The notes below the pieces were generated by a model. The model ran no database searches. It was given only the letters and a program-made list of their open reading frames with translations, and was not told the origin of the DNA. From Scedosporium boydii (lineage: Eukaryota; Ascomycota; Sordariomycetes; Microascales; Microascaceae): 64,000 nt of DNA. The position numbers were made by a program, and so were the translations under genes. The stretch spans positions 62,001 to 126,000 of the forward strand of contig NJFT01000080.1 of the NCBI GenBank assembly GCA_002221725.1. The letters are read 5' to 3'. This document shows positions 34,302-45,967 of this stretch, piece by piece. The number at the start of each line of letters is the position of its first letter. Position 1 is the first letter of the stretch.

Positions 34302-34472
34302 GACAAGTTCCTGGTAGAGAGGGGAGCTTGGGTCGTCACCTGTCTCGGGTTTGGGGTTCTTGCTTCGGCCTCAGTCATGTGGGCGCCAGATATGCCGACG
34401 GCTTCCGTGGCAGTGGTGGGCGTTGCATCCTTCCTTGGCGTCATCTGGCACTCCTGGAAGGAAGGTCGCTGA
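34302..34472 (+). other. In-frame extension past TAG with two membrane-like segments
   Basis: This follows the TAG at 34299-34301 in the same frame, for 56 codons to TGA at 34470. It encodes two hydrophobic stretches (W-V-V-T-C-L-G-F-G-V-L-A-S-A-S-V-M-W and V-A-V-V-G-V-A-S-F-L-G-V-I-W) and a basic end. GT-AG pairs tested across the stop do not keep the frame. It is either the lost end of the gene or a readthrough product. Confidence 0.55.
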
Positions 34473-36155
34473 GGAGTTGCGGGCGTTTTTTTTTCTTCCT
34501 TTTTGTATGTTTTAACTTTTGGATTATAGCGGTTTTGGCTTCGGCCTTTTGGGGTGTGCTTGGGCTTTTTTTTTTTTTGGGTTTGGTTTAGCTTTGCTTT
34601 TTGGATTTGGGAGGTGGTTTTGGTCTATTCTGTTTGTTTTGCTTCGTTTTATGATTGCTAATGGAAAGTGTTTTGATGAGTCGAACTACTTCGTCCCCAT
34701 CTCTCTAGGTTCAGCCTGCACCCACTAACTACCATCACGCTACTTCCTCCCGCCCAGAGGAAGCACTGACATCGCAGCGCTAGTCCGTGTAAAGGTGTCG
34801 ATACAACTCCCGTATCATCTTGTCGGGTTTCGCAGGAGGGATGTTGTGATATGAGGCACTGAGGGGAGGGCAAGGTGAAAGCCGCGACGGCGTGTTCAAC
34901 TTGGCCAGAAACCCGGAGGGAATGGCGACCCGTGTATATATATATATGCAGCTTTCGGCTCAGATTGCGCAGGCATGGCAAGCCCATGAAACTGTAGTAT
35001 ATTTTAAGACTCGAGAGGGTAAGTGATCAAGGAATTCAGGACGACATGTACCTTTAGCGAGACTCTGGAAACTTCGGGCTACTCTATGGGCGGTCTCCGG
35101 AACTGGACCCGCGCAAAGCTAACCAAGACGGCGAGGATATGCGGTTCTTGTGCCGGTTTCCAAGGCGTGAAGGCCTTCAATATCTTCCCGATCACGGCGT
35201 TATAAGTCCCATTTCTCCACTTCGCAGAGTCTGTCGCCCTGCCGTGATACGAGCGCTGGATTAGCGCTCGCGGGCGGGAAGTGTATTGCGCAGAGTTTAA
35301 TGTAGGCGAGAGGTGGAAGTGCCAAGTTGGAATTGAAGATGTATACAATGATGCTCCTGAAGCGTAAACAATCCGACACGACGAAGCACACCGAGTATGG
35401 GACACGGGACCGGTTCTCTGGGATCCACGCCCGCCTTTTTCGAGAAAGGAAATTTCGATCTCAAGTTCAACTGTTGCCCTCCCGGCTTTTGTTTCGTGCC
35501 CGCTATGGTTCATTCCGAAGAACCTGGCAGAACTGCTTCATTTTTGTTTACTGACCATTGACGGTTTCTCCCACGAAGTAGAGTAAACGAACGATTCGGG
35601 GCTGCCCAATTAATCTAGCGCAGAACAGAACTAGTCGTCCAAAACAGGACCGCCCCTTGTTCAAGATCCCTTCATAAATTGCGGGGTCGCCATCGTCTCC
35701 GGGTTCGTACTCGTATTTTACCCCGCGATGCTGGTCGAGTAATCTAAGATCACGCATACAGCGACGAACCCGAATGGAACATTGAACCCTTGCTCATCTT
35801 GTCCTGCGAACCAGCATCTCTGCGTTCCGCGTATTACGTCGCATGAGGCATGGGCTCGTCGAGATGCCGAGACGACGGTAGTGCTGACTGGTGAGGGGAA
35901 GGGGTCAAGGCCAAGGCTCTCATGAGATGGTTGGTGAGAAGAATAAGTGGCGAACAGGGAAAATGAGGGCGCATCATGATCTGAGCCGGACACACCAAAG
36001 AAAATATATAAGACGCAGATGCGTCCGCAACATCAGAGCCTTTTCCCCTCGCTTGGATAACGGAGTTCCCCTCTGAACTATCGGTATTTCGATTTTACTA
36101 CGAAAAACCATCTTAGTCTAACTTTTTGCCCTTTATCCTTACCCGGTCCTTCGCA
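34473..36155. other. Intergenic region
   Basis: No supported gene. A T/G-rich stretch (34485-34670) follows the preceding gene, and an alternating TA tract lies at about 34936-34947. Minus-strand frames at 35548-35993 were considered and not accepted. Confidence 0.4.
36005..36012 (+). promoter_or_regulatory. TATA box candidate of the SDR gene
   Basis: TATATAAG lies about 145 bases upstream of the ATG at 36156, a usual distance when a short leader is present. Confidence 0.45.
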
Positions 36156-36944
36156 ATGGCAGCATCACTTGACAACTTCACCGTCATCGTAACCGGCGGC
36201 GCCGGCGGCCTCGGCAAAGCCATAGCCGTCGCCTTCCTCACCGCCGGCAGCAACGTCGCCGTCTGCGACGTATCGGCCCCACGCATCGCCGAAGTAGCCG
36301 CCGAATGGGAATCCGCCCACGCCGGAAAATTCCTCGCCTCGCAGGCCGACATCACCGACGAAGCGGCGTCGAAGGCCTTTGTCGACTCGGTCGTGGCCAA
36401 GTTCGGCAAGCTCGACATGCTGGTCAATAACGCTGGTGTGATGGACTCGTATGACCCGGTCGGTTCGACGGATAAGGCCGTCTGGGACCGCGTTATCGGC
36501 GTCAATGTTACGGGCTTGTTCCTTATGACGAAGGCGGCCGTTAACGTCATGACGGCCGCTGGCGGAGGTACCATTATCAACATTGGCTCGGTGGCCGGGT
36601 ACAGGGGGCTGTGTGCCGGAGCGGCGTACACGGCCAGCAAGCATGCCATCATCGGGCTGACGAAGAGCACGGCCGGGTACTACGGGGATAAGGGCGTCTA
36701 CTCTATCGTTTTGCTGTTGGGCGCTATGGAGAACACGAACATCGTGGATGTGTTTTCCAAGGCGCCGCCGAATCAGGAGAGCATGGTTTTGTCGAATACG
36801 GTTAACCCGGGCATGATTCCGGGCAAGACGACGGTACCGCTGGCGGATGTGGCCAAGTATTGCATCTTCTTTGCGGATAGGAGCGTGGCTCACGCTTCGA
36901 ATGGGTCTACTGTTACGGTGAACAAGAACTGGCCTGCTGCTTAG
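36156..36944 (+). CDS. Short-chain dehydrogenase/reductase (SDR)
   Basis: Single-exon, 262 residues; the ATG at 36156 is the first in frame with good context. Classical SDR features are all present: the nucleotide-binding T-G-G-A-G-G-L-G near residues 13-20, D-V after the second strand (C-D-V-S-A), N-N-A-G near 97, the catalytic Ser in I-G-S-V-A-G-Y, and Y-T-A-S-K with the catalytic Tyr and Lys. The Asp at the end of strand 2 (V-C-D-V) favours NAD(H) over NADP(H) by the usual rule. The length is typical for a cytosolic classical SDR. The substrate cannot be read from sequence, and no biosynthetic neighbours suggest a pathway. Frame intact. Confidence 0.9.
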   Translation: MAASLDNFTVIVTGGAGGLGKAIAVAFLTAGSNVAVCDVSAPRIAEVAAEWESAHAGKFLASQADITDEAASKAFVDSVVAKFGKLDMLVNNAGVMDSYDPVGSTDKAVWDRVIGVNVTGLFLMTKAAVNVMTAAGGGTIINIGSVAGYRGLCAGAAYTASKHAIIGLTKSTAGYYGDKGVYSIVLLLGAMENTNIVDVFSKAPPNQESMVLSNTVNPGMIPGKTTVPLADVAKYCIFFADRSVAHASNGSTVTVNKNWPAA

Positions 36945-38528
36945 GGATGATGAGAGGGTTTTTGAGGGGGTTTGGGTTTTTTTGTCTTTTTGGCTTCGAT
37001 TTACAAGATGGGAGCGTGTGATTTCTTCGGGATTCGGCGCTGAAAGGGCAGCTACTTTTTCGAGTTGTTCAACTTACAGCTTACAGAGTAGGATAAAGCC
37101 ATTGAGATACCGGGTTAATTAAGGTTTCTGAGCAAATCGGCATCGTCTCTCTTACCATGATCCAACGTGACAGGGGGGGATATCGGGATCGAATTCGAAC
37201 TAGACAGAAGGTAAGCCAAGCCGCTGCCGGCCTCGTCTCTCCGCCTTCCACCCAAAGAACGAATCAAGTACACGGGAGAGACACACGTTCCATGGCGACT
37301 GGGCTCCACCTCTTCTGGAAGATCCGGGCAGAGCGACCGGGTTCCCCACAAACGGGGGGAAGGGGAAAAAGGGCACAAATTTTCTCAAATGTCCATCTCC
37401 AGGTACCTCTTTGGACTTGGGCCCCCGGGAGGTACTTGCTTCCTTAGGGCTCAGATGAACCCTCCCCGAGCGGACCAGGGCCTTTCCCGGCTGAGCGGTC
37501 GCCCCCCGCCCCATCGATATCGATATCGGAAGAATGGGACCGTTCCCCGGAGACCCCGCGTGGAATGCTTGGACGTACTAGCGTCGTGTAGGAGGCGGGG
37601 TGCTTCTTGATCCCGGCGTGGTTTGGGAACGGGCGTTGAATGGAGATGTGGAGATGTACATGGATGTGTTACTCTGCCCGGCCTACATCGTTGATATTGC
37701 TCAGGTTTCGAAGTGTCTTTTTGCAAGATGCCCCTCCCATAGAGCCGAGGATATTTTATTAAATTCTATTAAATTCTACAGTGTTGTTTGGCCTGGGAGG
37801 AAGTGGGAGGGAGACCAAAAAAATAGAAGAAGAAGAAAAAAAAATTGGCAAAAAGCGAGGGTAGCTTGTGTTGAACACGCGCATCCTACGAAAACAGTCC
37901 GGGGCGGTTTTCTAGCCTTGTGAGCGCTTGGGTTGGCTAGACCACATCGCATTGGCAAGTGCTTGAGCTGCTCGGCTGGTCGTTTGTCACCGTATCCCCC
38001 TTTATATAGTATAAACGAGATCTTTGATGGGATCAATGATTCTATCGAGGGTGGGAGCCGGGAAGGAGCGGGAGGGGATGATGGCTCCTTCCTTGTTTCG
38101 AGGGGAGAGTTTATCATAAGCTTACAACACTGATAACTTAATGTATCATAAAGACACACAAGTGCGAGACATAGACATGTGAGGGTAACAGGTGCGCCTC
38201 GGTCCGGAGCCGCCTCAACTCGTCGACTTGTGAAGGGCAGTTCTAGGCGGTTGTCTGCAAAGTGCCAGGCGGAAAAGGGAAGAGGCGTATGTGGTGTTAC
38301 AACACAACATACTTGAACAAGTCGCTGTGCAGTGCCTTGATCAAAGGGAAATAAAAGCAAGAAAGATGGTGTCAAGTCTTCTAGCACATGCCCTACCCTA
38401 GCTAGACATAAGACACGGCGAGCCAAAAGGGGAAAGATAAGACAGAAGAGGATCAGATCAGATGTATCTCGGATTGGACATCATGCGAACAGAGGAACAG
38501 ACGGAATGTTGTGCTAGCGGCAGGCAGG

Positions 38529-38551
38529 TTTTTTTTTTTTTTTTTTTTTTT
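38529..38551. repeat. T23 homopolymer
   Basis: An uninterrupted run of 23 T between gene-free flanks. No adjacent gene body or target-site duplication that would mark a retroelement was seen. Confidence 0.9.
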
Positions 38552-41500
38552 CTTCGGTCTCCCCCTTTCTACAACACAGCCTGAGCGGTGGTGGCTGAGG
38601 ATGACGCGAAGATGATCTTCGATGGGGGTGGGATTAAGGTCTCCCTGAGCAAGGCGGTGTATGCACTTTGGACCATACAGACGAAGCAGATTGATATCTT
38701 ACCCACTCCTCCGTAGATTTGCTGCACTACACTACTACCTCACAGCTGCAAGCTAAGATGTGAGCGGCTCTCAACGAACTCCTACTTCGGCGATCCCCCC
38801 TCAACCAGGCCGGTGGAGAACAACATCAAAATAAACCATCCGCAGTTGCCAGAGGACGCAGCACAGGGCTTCAACGAGAAGCAACGCAAACGCAGAGGAA
38901 ATCCCGACCGCACTAGTACGGGAAGGCGAATAAAATGCGTCTTTGCGAGAGGGTCGGTGGCAACGCCAGTGGAGCGCCCCGAAAATTTGTGTTTAACCTA
39001 GAACAGGGGAACGAATTTCCAAGACCGAAAATGCGAGGGAAGAAGGGAAGAAAATCCTCCGCCTCAGAAAAGTTTAAGAGTCTGGGCCCTGGAATTTGAG
39101 GCTCGGGGTTAGTTACCCAAAAGTTACATTATCCGACGCGGCTGGCCCCTGTACACGTCGAGCATGTATCGGTACCCAACTCTGATACTGTTGTCCATCA
39201 AATTGCTGATGGTTCAATGGTTCAGACTTGGAAAGCCCGGTAAAGTGGATTGACGGTGCATCTCGGTTCCTGCCAACCACATGCCAGGACATGCCCAGGC
39301 CGGGAAAGCCGATCAATAGGGTTCTGAGAATATTCCCTTACTTGGTACCTTCGTACCTGAGAGAGAAAACAACTTTCCTGTTAGAGAGTTTGGCTCTTGT
39401 ATTAGGTACCGAATGTTCCAGCCACTCTTTCCAGGGCACTCGGGTAAAGAGTACAAAGGGGGCTACCGTGGCTGTTTTATCAGGCAGGCATTGAGGAAAT
39501 GTACGAAGTACTTCGTCCAATGGTGAATCGAAAGGATCAATTGATGTGTTGGTTCCTGTATCAGATCTGAGTCGTTGCATCTCCTTCGGTTCGCTGGCCT
39601 GCCCGAATTAGGACAGACAGTTTGCATTGATGCTGAATATAGTGTTCAATGTTTTTTCTCGAACACCTTTAATCTGCCGCCATGTATCAAGGCGTTTTGC
39701 GTATACCAGCTTCGTGCCGCGGTTTGTCCTGAATTGTAAAGTACCGAGGACGGGGCAATCAAAACGAAAAGGGTCCAAGTTTTTTTTTTTTTTCATCCCC
39801 CTTCCGCTCTCGTCTGTAACAGTAATCCAATATTCGTGAGTGGCTGGCTGTGGCCGCCGGTGTGAGGTGGTGCGCTCCAAGTCGCGATTTCGTGTAGCAG
39901 GGCTTTTTCAGCCAGGATTCACCTGAGGAACTCGATACATGGCTTTTCGACCTTCCTTTCTTCCTTGTTGGACAACGGGCTGTGTCACTTTAGGTCGGTC
40001 TCGGTTGGACATTGACAAGACAAACTCCACTACAGTTTCCCATCACCGACTTCGCTGGGCAGGGTGTTGGGCAGGGGTGAGAGAGGATCAACAAATGCAA
40101 GACCAGGGTCTTTGATGGATATGGTGTAGTACGTCGCAAGTACACTTCACAACACAGACTCGGAGCTGGGGTAACCGGAGGAATTTTAGGAGTGCATCAA
40201 CAATATTTTGGGGAATTTGGAGGGGTAAGTGGGTTGGGCCGTTGGAAATTATCAAGTTGCAAATTTTGTGTGGATCCAGAGGTAGGGCTTATCGCTGCTA
40301 CCGACCAGGGTGCGGAAGGGCCACGATCTTGATGATAAGTGTTGAGATGAAAGGATCCCAATAGGCCGCGAATGTGGCTGAGAATCGAGCATCCAGCGAA
40401 GAGCTAGCTGACGAAAGCTTCACATTGATGTTTTGTGAAACGCGACGGGTAAGCGGTAAGCTGGCTTGTTTACTGCATTGTGCAGTCTGCAGATGACGAG
40501 CCAGTCAGATCTGCATCAGTATCTGCGAGACGAGGCAACTCACGAAGGCGAGGGAAAAAGCCCTAATCGCCGGTGTGCCCTGTTGTCCAGGGTCGGTCGG
40601 TATACTTCGTACGTACCGGCCGGGGAAGGGAAATATTCTTTCAACGCTGGGAGCCTCTCCCTTCTCACCCCTCTCTCACGCTCGGAGCATCGACGGAAAG
40701 TTCAGCATCACTACGGAAACTACGTCGGACATCGATGAGAAGAAACGTGAAAAATTTTTTTACCTCCCCACATTGGGCGCGAAGCTTGGAAGCCTAGACT
40801 TGTTGGGGAGGGAGCTAGCACACGGGAGGACACGGCGTTGCAAGGGCCGAACTTGGGTTCGTTTCCCATACAGTAAATTGTCGATGTTGTGCGTTTGATC
40901 AGTGGCAAGGAAGAGAACCCCGACCTTTGCCTGGCTAGGCCGTCCGAGTAGTTACGAAGTAGCGTATTATTGCTCCTCTCCGCTTTCGTATTGCCACATG
41001 CACTCCTGTTGCCCCCAGTCCCTTTCCCTTGCAGAGTGTAAAGGAGTACGCAATGGACACATTAATGTTTCCGCCGATAATTAAACGTAGTGGTACTTTA
41101 TCAAAATTACCGGATCAACAGCTTTGCAGTCCGTCGCTCGAGAAGCTGAGCTAGGAAACCATCTTTGCTTGGAGGCTTGCAGTGTATCCACCAAGCAACG
41201 AGGACGGGCGGTCGAGGAATAGGAAGAAAAAAAAAAAAATAAATTCTGCCAGCCTGTGATTTCCAATTCGCAGCTTCCTGAGTGGCATGCATGAAAAATT
41301 TCACTCACCGCCCCCAGTAATCTTGCCTGATACAGACTAGCGCGCTTGATAAGCTGCGATAAGGGGCAGGATAAGGGGATAAGACTCCAGGTCCCTACAG
41401 CCAGTAGTGAGGGGCAACGTGCAGCACGCAACATTGAAGCGAAAAGAAAAAAATATGGGATCCACTTGATTCAAGCCCGCCCTAGTCAAGGTATCAAGTA

Positions 41501-41755
41501 TCAATACCTAGCATCTGATACGCGCAAAAGTACAGTGGGGCTGGCGACGCTGGCGAGGTACCTCCAATGTACCTGTCAGCCTAATCCTATTTTCCATCCA
41601 CTAAAAAGAAAAAAAGGAAGCGGCAACCAAGAAAGAAGAAAAGAAAAAAAAAAAAAAAAATGCCCCAAGAAAATAGTCCGCCTGGCGCACGTTGGTGGCA
41701 GGACTGGAGCAAAGCTGACCAGCCATAAAAGCGTCCTTCCCACCGATCCCCAAGC

Positions 41756-41833
41756 CCTTCTTCTCCTCTTCCTCTTTTCACTTTCCAACTCTTCGTTTTC
41801 TTTTTTTCTTTTTCCTGTTTTTTCTTTTCCTCC
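41756..41833 (+). promoter_or_regulatory. Pyrimidine-rich promoter tract of eEF3
   Basis: About 78 bases that are almost entirely C and T (runs such as CTTCTTCTCCTCTTCCTC and TTTTTTTCTTTTTCC) lie some 310-390 bases upstream of the eEF3 ATG. CT-rich blocks just before transcription starts are typical of strongly expressed fungal genes. Confidence 0.55.
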
Positions 41834-42143
41834 GGGAATTCCAGCTCTTGACAAGAGCACATAGACGAACACTCTCCACTCAGTCTTGTTCATCGGTCAT
41901 TTTCTATTGCGATCTTGCCCGGAGTCCCTCTCCTGGACAAGATCACCCATCTTTTTCTAGACTCATAGATCCCCGTCCTGTCCCTCGTGGACCTTTCCGT
42001 TGTTCGACCCGCCCTCGAGTGCGACGATAGACTGGAATAGAACGTTTGGATTTCGGCATAGACGATAGAATTACGATACCCAAGAACGAAAAAAAAAGCG
42101 AAAAACGAAAAACACCTCCGATTTAATCACCATCACCTTCAAA

Positions 42144-45100
42144 ATGTCTTCCGAGAACGCGCAATCCCTCAAGGTCCTTGACCAGCTCATGCAGCAACTC
42201 ACCATCTCCAAGGAGGCTCCTGCCATCAAGGAGGCCTCTGCGGCTCTCGCGTCCTTCATGAACGGTCGCATCGAGGACAAGGATGTTCCCAACAAGTAAG
42301 TTTTTACTTTACCCGACGCAGAATTTTCCCCATGTTATTTTTTCTTTTCTTCCCTTGTACGGTTGTGGGCTCGGAGTTCTTCATCCTTGCTGGCCCTACT
42401 CCACACGCCTCCGGTATCTACTTGATATCAAGGTTTTGGGCCAATTTCCTTATCAGGGATGCGGGTCCGGGTGTGGTGTAGTTTACGATTGCGGCGAAAT
42501 CTGCAGAGCCACCCTGTGCGTGCGTGTGTGCGTGCGTGCGGGCTGGACTGGCTTTCGGCACCCCTGTTTCATGCAGGGCGTCTATTTCTGGCGCTGCGGG
42601 CTTGGCGGGACGAGACCCCAAGGAAAATTTTTTTCTGGGCTTTTCCAGCCAAGTCACGACAGCACGCCCGTGACTGTGTGGCCAGCGTGCGAGCGTGTGT
42701 GAGGGGTGGCGAAACCCCCCACACCCGCCACCACCTAGCGACACTTGACCGCCTAAATTTATCCCCCCACATTTTGTTTTTGCCAGTTGATTTCTTGCAC
42801 TTTTTTTCTGCCCCTCATTTTTTTTTCTCACGCTTTGCCGCATCTGGCAATATGGTTCAAGCGGACTTTTTTCGTGTTGGGGTTTTTTCTTCTGCATCGC
42901 CTAGCGTTTTCGAGTGACCAAAATCATTAACACGTGCCTTTTTTGACTTCACAGGACCATCGAAGCCCTCCAGAAGCAGCTCGCTAGCAAGAAGGACGCC
43001 CTCGCCCGTGAAAAGGCTCTGGTCGCCATCAACGCTATTGCCAAGCACGCCGAGGTTTCCGCCCACGTCGAGCCTTTCCTCGTCGCTCTTCTCCCCGCCG
43101 TCTTCGCCGCCGCGGCTGACAAGATCGCGGCCGTCAAGAATGAGGCCACCGCCGCCGCTCTCGCCATCAGCGAGGCCATCAACCCCAATGCCGTCAAGTC
43201 GGTTCTCCCCCCCGTCATGAAGTCCATCACCTCCGCCCAGAAGTGGCAGGAGAAGATGCTCGCCCTCGACTTCCTCGACGCTCTCGTCAAGTCTGCCCCC
43301 ACCCAGGTCTCCTACCGTGTGCCCGACTTGATTCCCGTCGTCTCCGAGTCCATGTGGGACACCAAGAAGGACGTCAAGGACCGTGCCTACAAGACCATGG
43401 AGAAGCTCTGCTCTCTCATCGTCAACAAGGATATTGAGCGCTTCATTCCCGAGCTCATCAAGTGTATCGCCAAGCCCGAGAACGTCCCCGAGACCGTTCA
43501 CTTGCTCGGTGCCACCACTTTCGTTACCGAGGTCCAGGAGCCCACCCTCGCCCTCATGGTCCCTCTTCTCGACCGTGGTCTTGCCGAGCGTGAGACCGCC
43601 ATCAAGCGAAAGTCTGCCGTCATTGTTGACAACATGTGCAAGCTCGTCGACGACCCCAACATCGTCGCTCCTTTCTTGCCCAAGATGATGCCCGGTCTCC
43701 AGAAGAACTTCGATACCCTCGCTGACCCCGAGGCTCGTGAGAAGACCAAGCAGGCCCTCGAGACCCTCAACCGTGTTGGTGGTGTCAAGGACGGCAAGAT
43801 CCCCGAGGTCCGCCTCGACGGTGACGTCTCCGTCGTCCTCGGCAAGCTCAAGGACATCCTTGCTGGCAAGCACGCCGCCGTTGCTGCGAAGCTCGCTCCC
43901 GTCCTTGAGTACGCCTCGGCCATCGCCGGCCAGCTCATCGACGAGAAGGAGACCGACGCCGCCTCGTGGGCCGAGAACATCAAGCCCTACATCACCGTTG
44001 TTGTCGGCGATGCCGACTCCGACTCTGTCGTCGAGACCCTCCGCAAGCGCGCCTCCCCCGGTGCCGCTGATGCTGACGAGGAGGAGGAGGATGACGAGGA
44101 GGGCGAGGACCTCTGCAACTGCACGTTCTCTCTCGCCTACGGTGCCAAGATTCTTCTCAACCAGACCGGTCTCCGCCTCAAGCGTGGCCAGCGCTATGGT
44201 CTTTGCGGTCCCAACGGTTCCGGCAAGTCTACTCTCATGCGTGCCATCAACAACGAGCAGGTCGAGGGCTTCCCCAAGCAGTCCGAGGTCAAGACCGTCT
44301 TCGTCGAGCACGACTTGGACTCTGCCGATACTGAGATGACCACCATCGACTGGACCATGAAGAAGCTCCAGGAGGCCGGTGTCGAGACCTCTCAGGAGGA
44401 CGTCATCAAGCAGCTCGTCGAGTTCGGCTTCACCGACTCCATGATCCAGGGCGAGATCACCGCCCTCTCCGGTGGTTGGAAGATGAAGCTCGCCCTGTGC
44501 CGTGCCGTCTTCGAGGCTCCCGATATTCTCCTCCTCGACGAGCCCACCAACCATTTGGACGTGAAGAACGTCAAGTGGCTCGAGGACTACCTCATCAACT
44601 CTCCCTGCACCTCCATCATCGTGTCCCACGACACTGGTTTCCTCGACAACGTCACCCAGCACATCATCCACTACGAGCGCTTCAAGCTTAAGCGCTACAG
44701 GGGTAACCTCAAGGAGTTCGTCCGCAAGTGCCCCTCGGCCCGCTCGTACTACGAGCTCGGCGCCTCGGAGATGGAGTTCAGCTTCCCCGAGCCCGGTTTC
44801 CTCGAGGGTGTCAAGACCAAGGCCAAGGCCATTCTCCGTGCCACCAAGATGAGCTTCCAGTACCCCGGTACCGTGAAGCCCCAGCTCACGGACATCACCT
44901 TCCAGTGCTCGCTCGGCTCCCGTATCGCCGTCATCGGCCCCAACGGTGCCGGCAAGTCCACCCTCATCAACGTCCTCACCGGTGAGCTCATCCCCACCTC
45001 GGGTGAGATCTACCAGCACGAGAACATGCGTATTGCCTACATCAAGCAGCACGCTTTCGCGCACATCGATAACCACTTGGACAAGACTCCCTCCGAGTAC

Positions 45101-45967
45101 ATCCAGTGGCGATTCCAGACCGGTGAGGATCGCGAGACCATGGACCGCGCCAACAAGGTCATCACCGAGGACGACGAGCAGGCCATGAACAAGATCTACA
45201 AGATCGACGGCACCGACCGCCGCGTCATCGGCATCCACTCTCGTCGCAAGTTCAAGAACAGCTACGAGTACGAGTGCTCCTTCAGCCTCGGCGAGAACGT
45301 CGGCCAGAAGAACGAGCGATGGACCCCCATGATGACTGCCGACAACAAGTGGATCCCCCGTAGCGAGATCCTCGCCACCCACCAGAAGCTCGTTGCCGAG
45401 GTCGATATGAAGGAGGCCCTCGCCTCCGGTCAGTTCCGTCCCCTCGTCCGTCGCGAGATCGAGTCCCACTGCGCCAACTTCGGCCTCGACGCCGAACTCG
45501 TCTCCCACTCGCGCATGCGCGGTCTCTCCGGTGGTCAGCGTGTCAAGGTCGTCCTTGCCGCCTGCTCGTGGCAGCGACCCCACTTGATCGTCCTCGACGA
45601 GCCTACTAACTACCTCGACCGCGACTCTCTCGGTGCCCTCTCCAAGGCCCTCAAGAAGTTCGAGGGTGGTGTCATCATCATTACCCACTCTGCCGAGTTC
45701 ACCAAGGACTTGACCGAGGAGGTCTGGGCCGTCATGGACGGCAAGATGACTCCTTCGGGCCACAACTGGGTCCAGGGTCAGGGTAGCGGCCCCCGCCTCA
45801 AGGCCAACGAGGATGATGGCGAGGACAAGTTCGACGCCATGGGTAACAAGATTACTGCGGCGAAGAAGAAGACCAAGTTGAGCAGCAACGAGGCGAGGAA
45901 GAAGAAGAAGGAGCGCATGGCTCGCCGCAAGCGTGGTGAGGAGGTCTTTAGCGACGAGGACGACTAA
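42144..45967 (+). CDS. TEF3: Translation elongation factor 3 (eEF3)
   Basis: Two exons, 42144-42295 and 42955-45967, split by an unusually long 659-nt intron, giving 1054 residues, the normal eEF3 length. Order: N-terminal HEAT repeats (to about 330), a four-helix region, then two ABC cassettes. Cassette 1 has Walker [10 protein letters not shown], signature L-S-G-G-W-K-M-K and Walker [13 protein letters not shown]. Cassette 2 has G-P-N-G-A-G-K-S-T, the eEF3-specific chromodomain-like insertion (with I-Q-W-R-F and [10 protein letters not shown]), L-S-G-G-Q-R-V-K and [12 protein letters not shown]. The C-terminus is Lys/Arg-rich, as expected for ribosome binding. eEF3 is the fungal ATPase that helps tRNA leave the ribosomal E site. 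Strong C-ending codon bias indicates very high expression. Confidence 0.98.

Larger units (their letters stand above)
36945..42143. other. 5.2-kb gene-free interval
   Basis: No convincing coding region on either strand; frames are short and unrelated to known families. It contains a T23 run, three exact TACGAAGTA motifs (39502, 40603, 40953), a degenerate tRNA-like segment near 41096-41166 (minus) and, at the right end, the pyrimidine-rich promoter of eEF3. Confidence 0.5.

Noticed and set aside
35548..35993. Two minus-strand frames that might join into a small gene
   Set aside because: I could not find a clear splice pair, and a resemblance to HNH-type fungal proteins is too weak to claim.
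42857..45763. 968-codon open frame antisense to eEF3
   Set aside because: It is a by-product of the strong C-ending codon bias of eEF3, which removes stops from the opposite strand; the sequence is Leu/Gly/Asp-rich with no domain.
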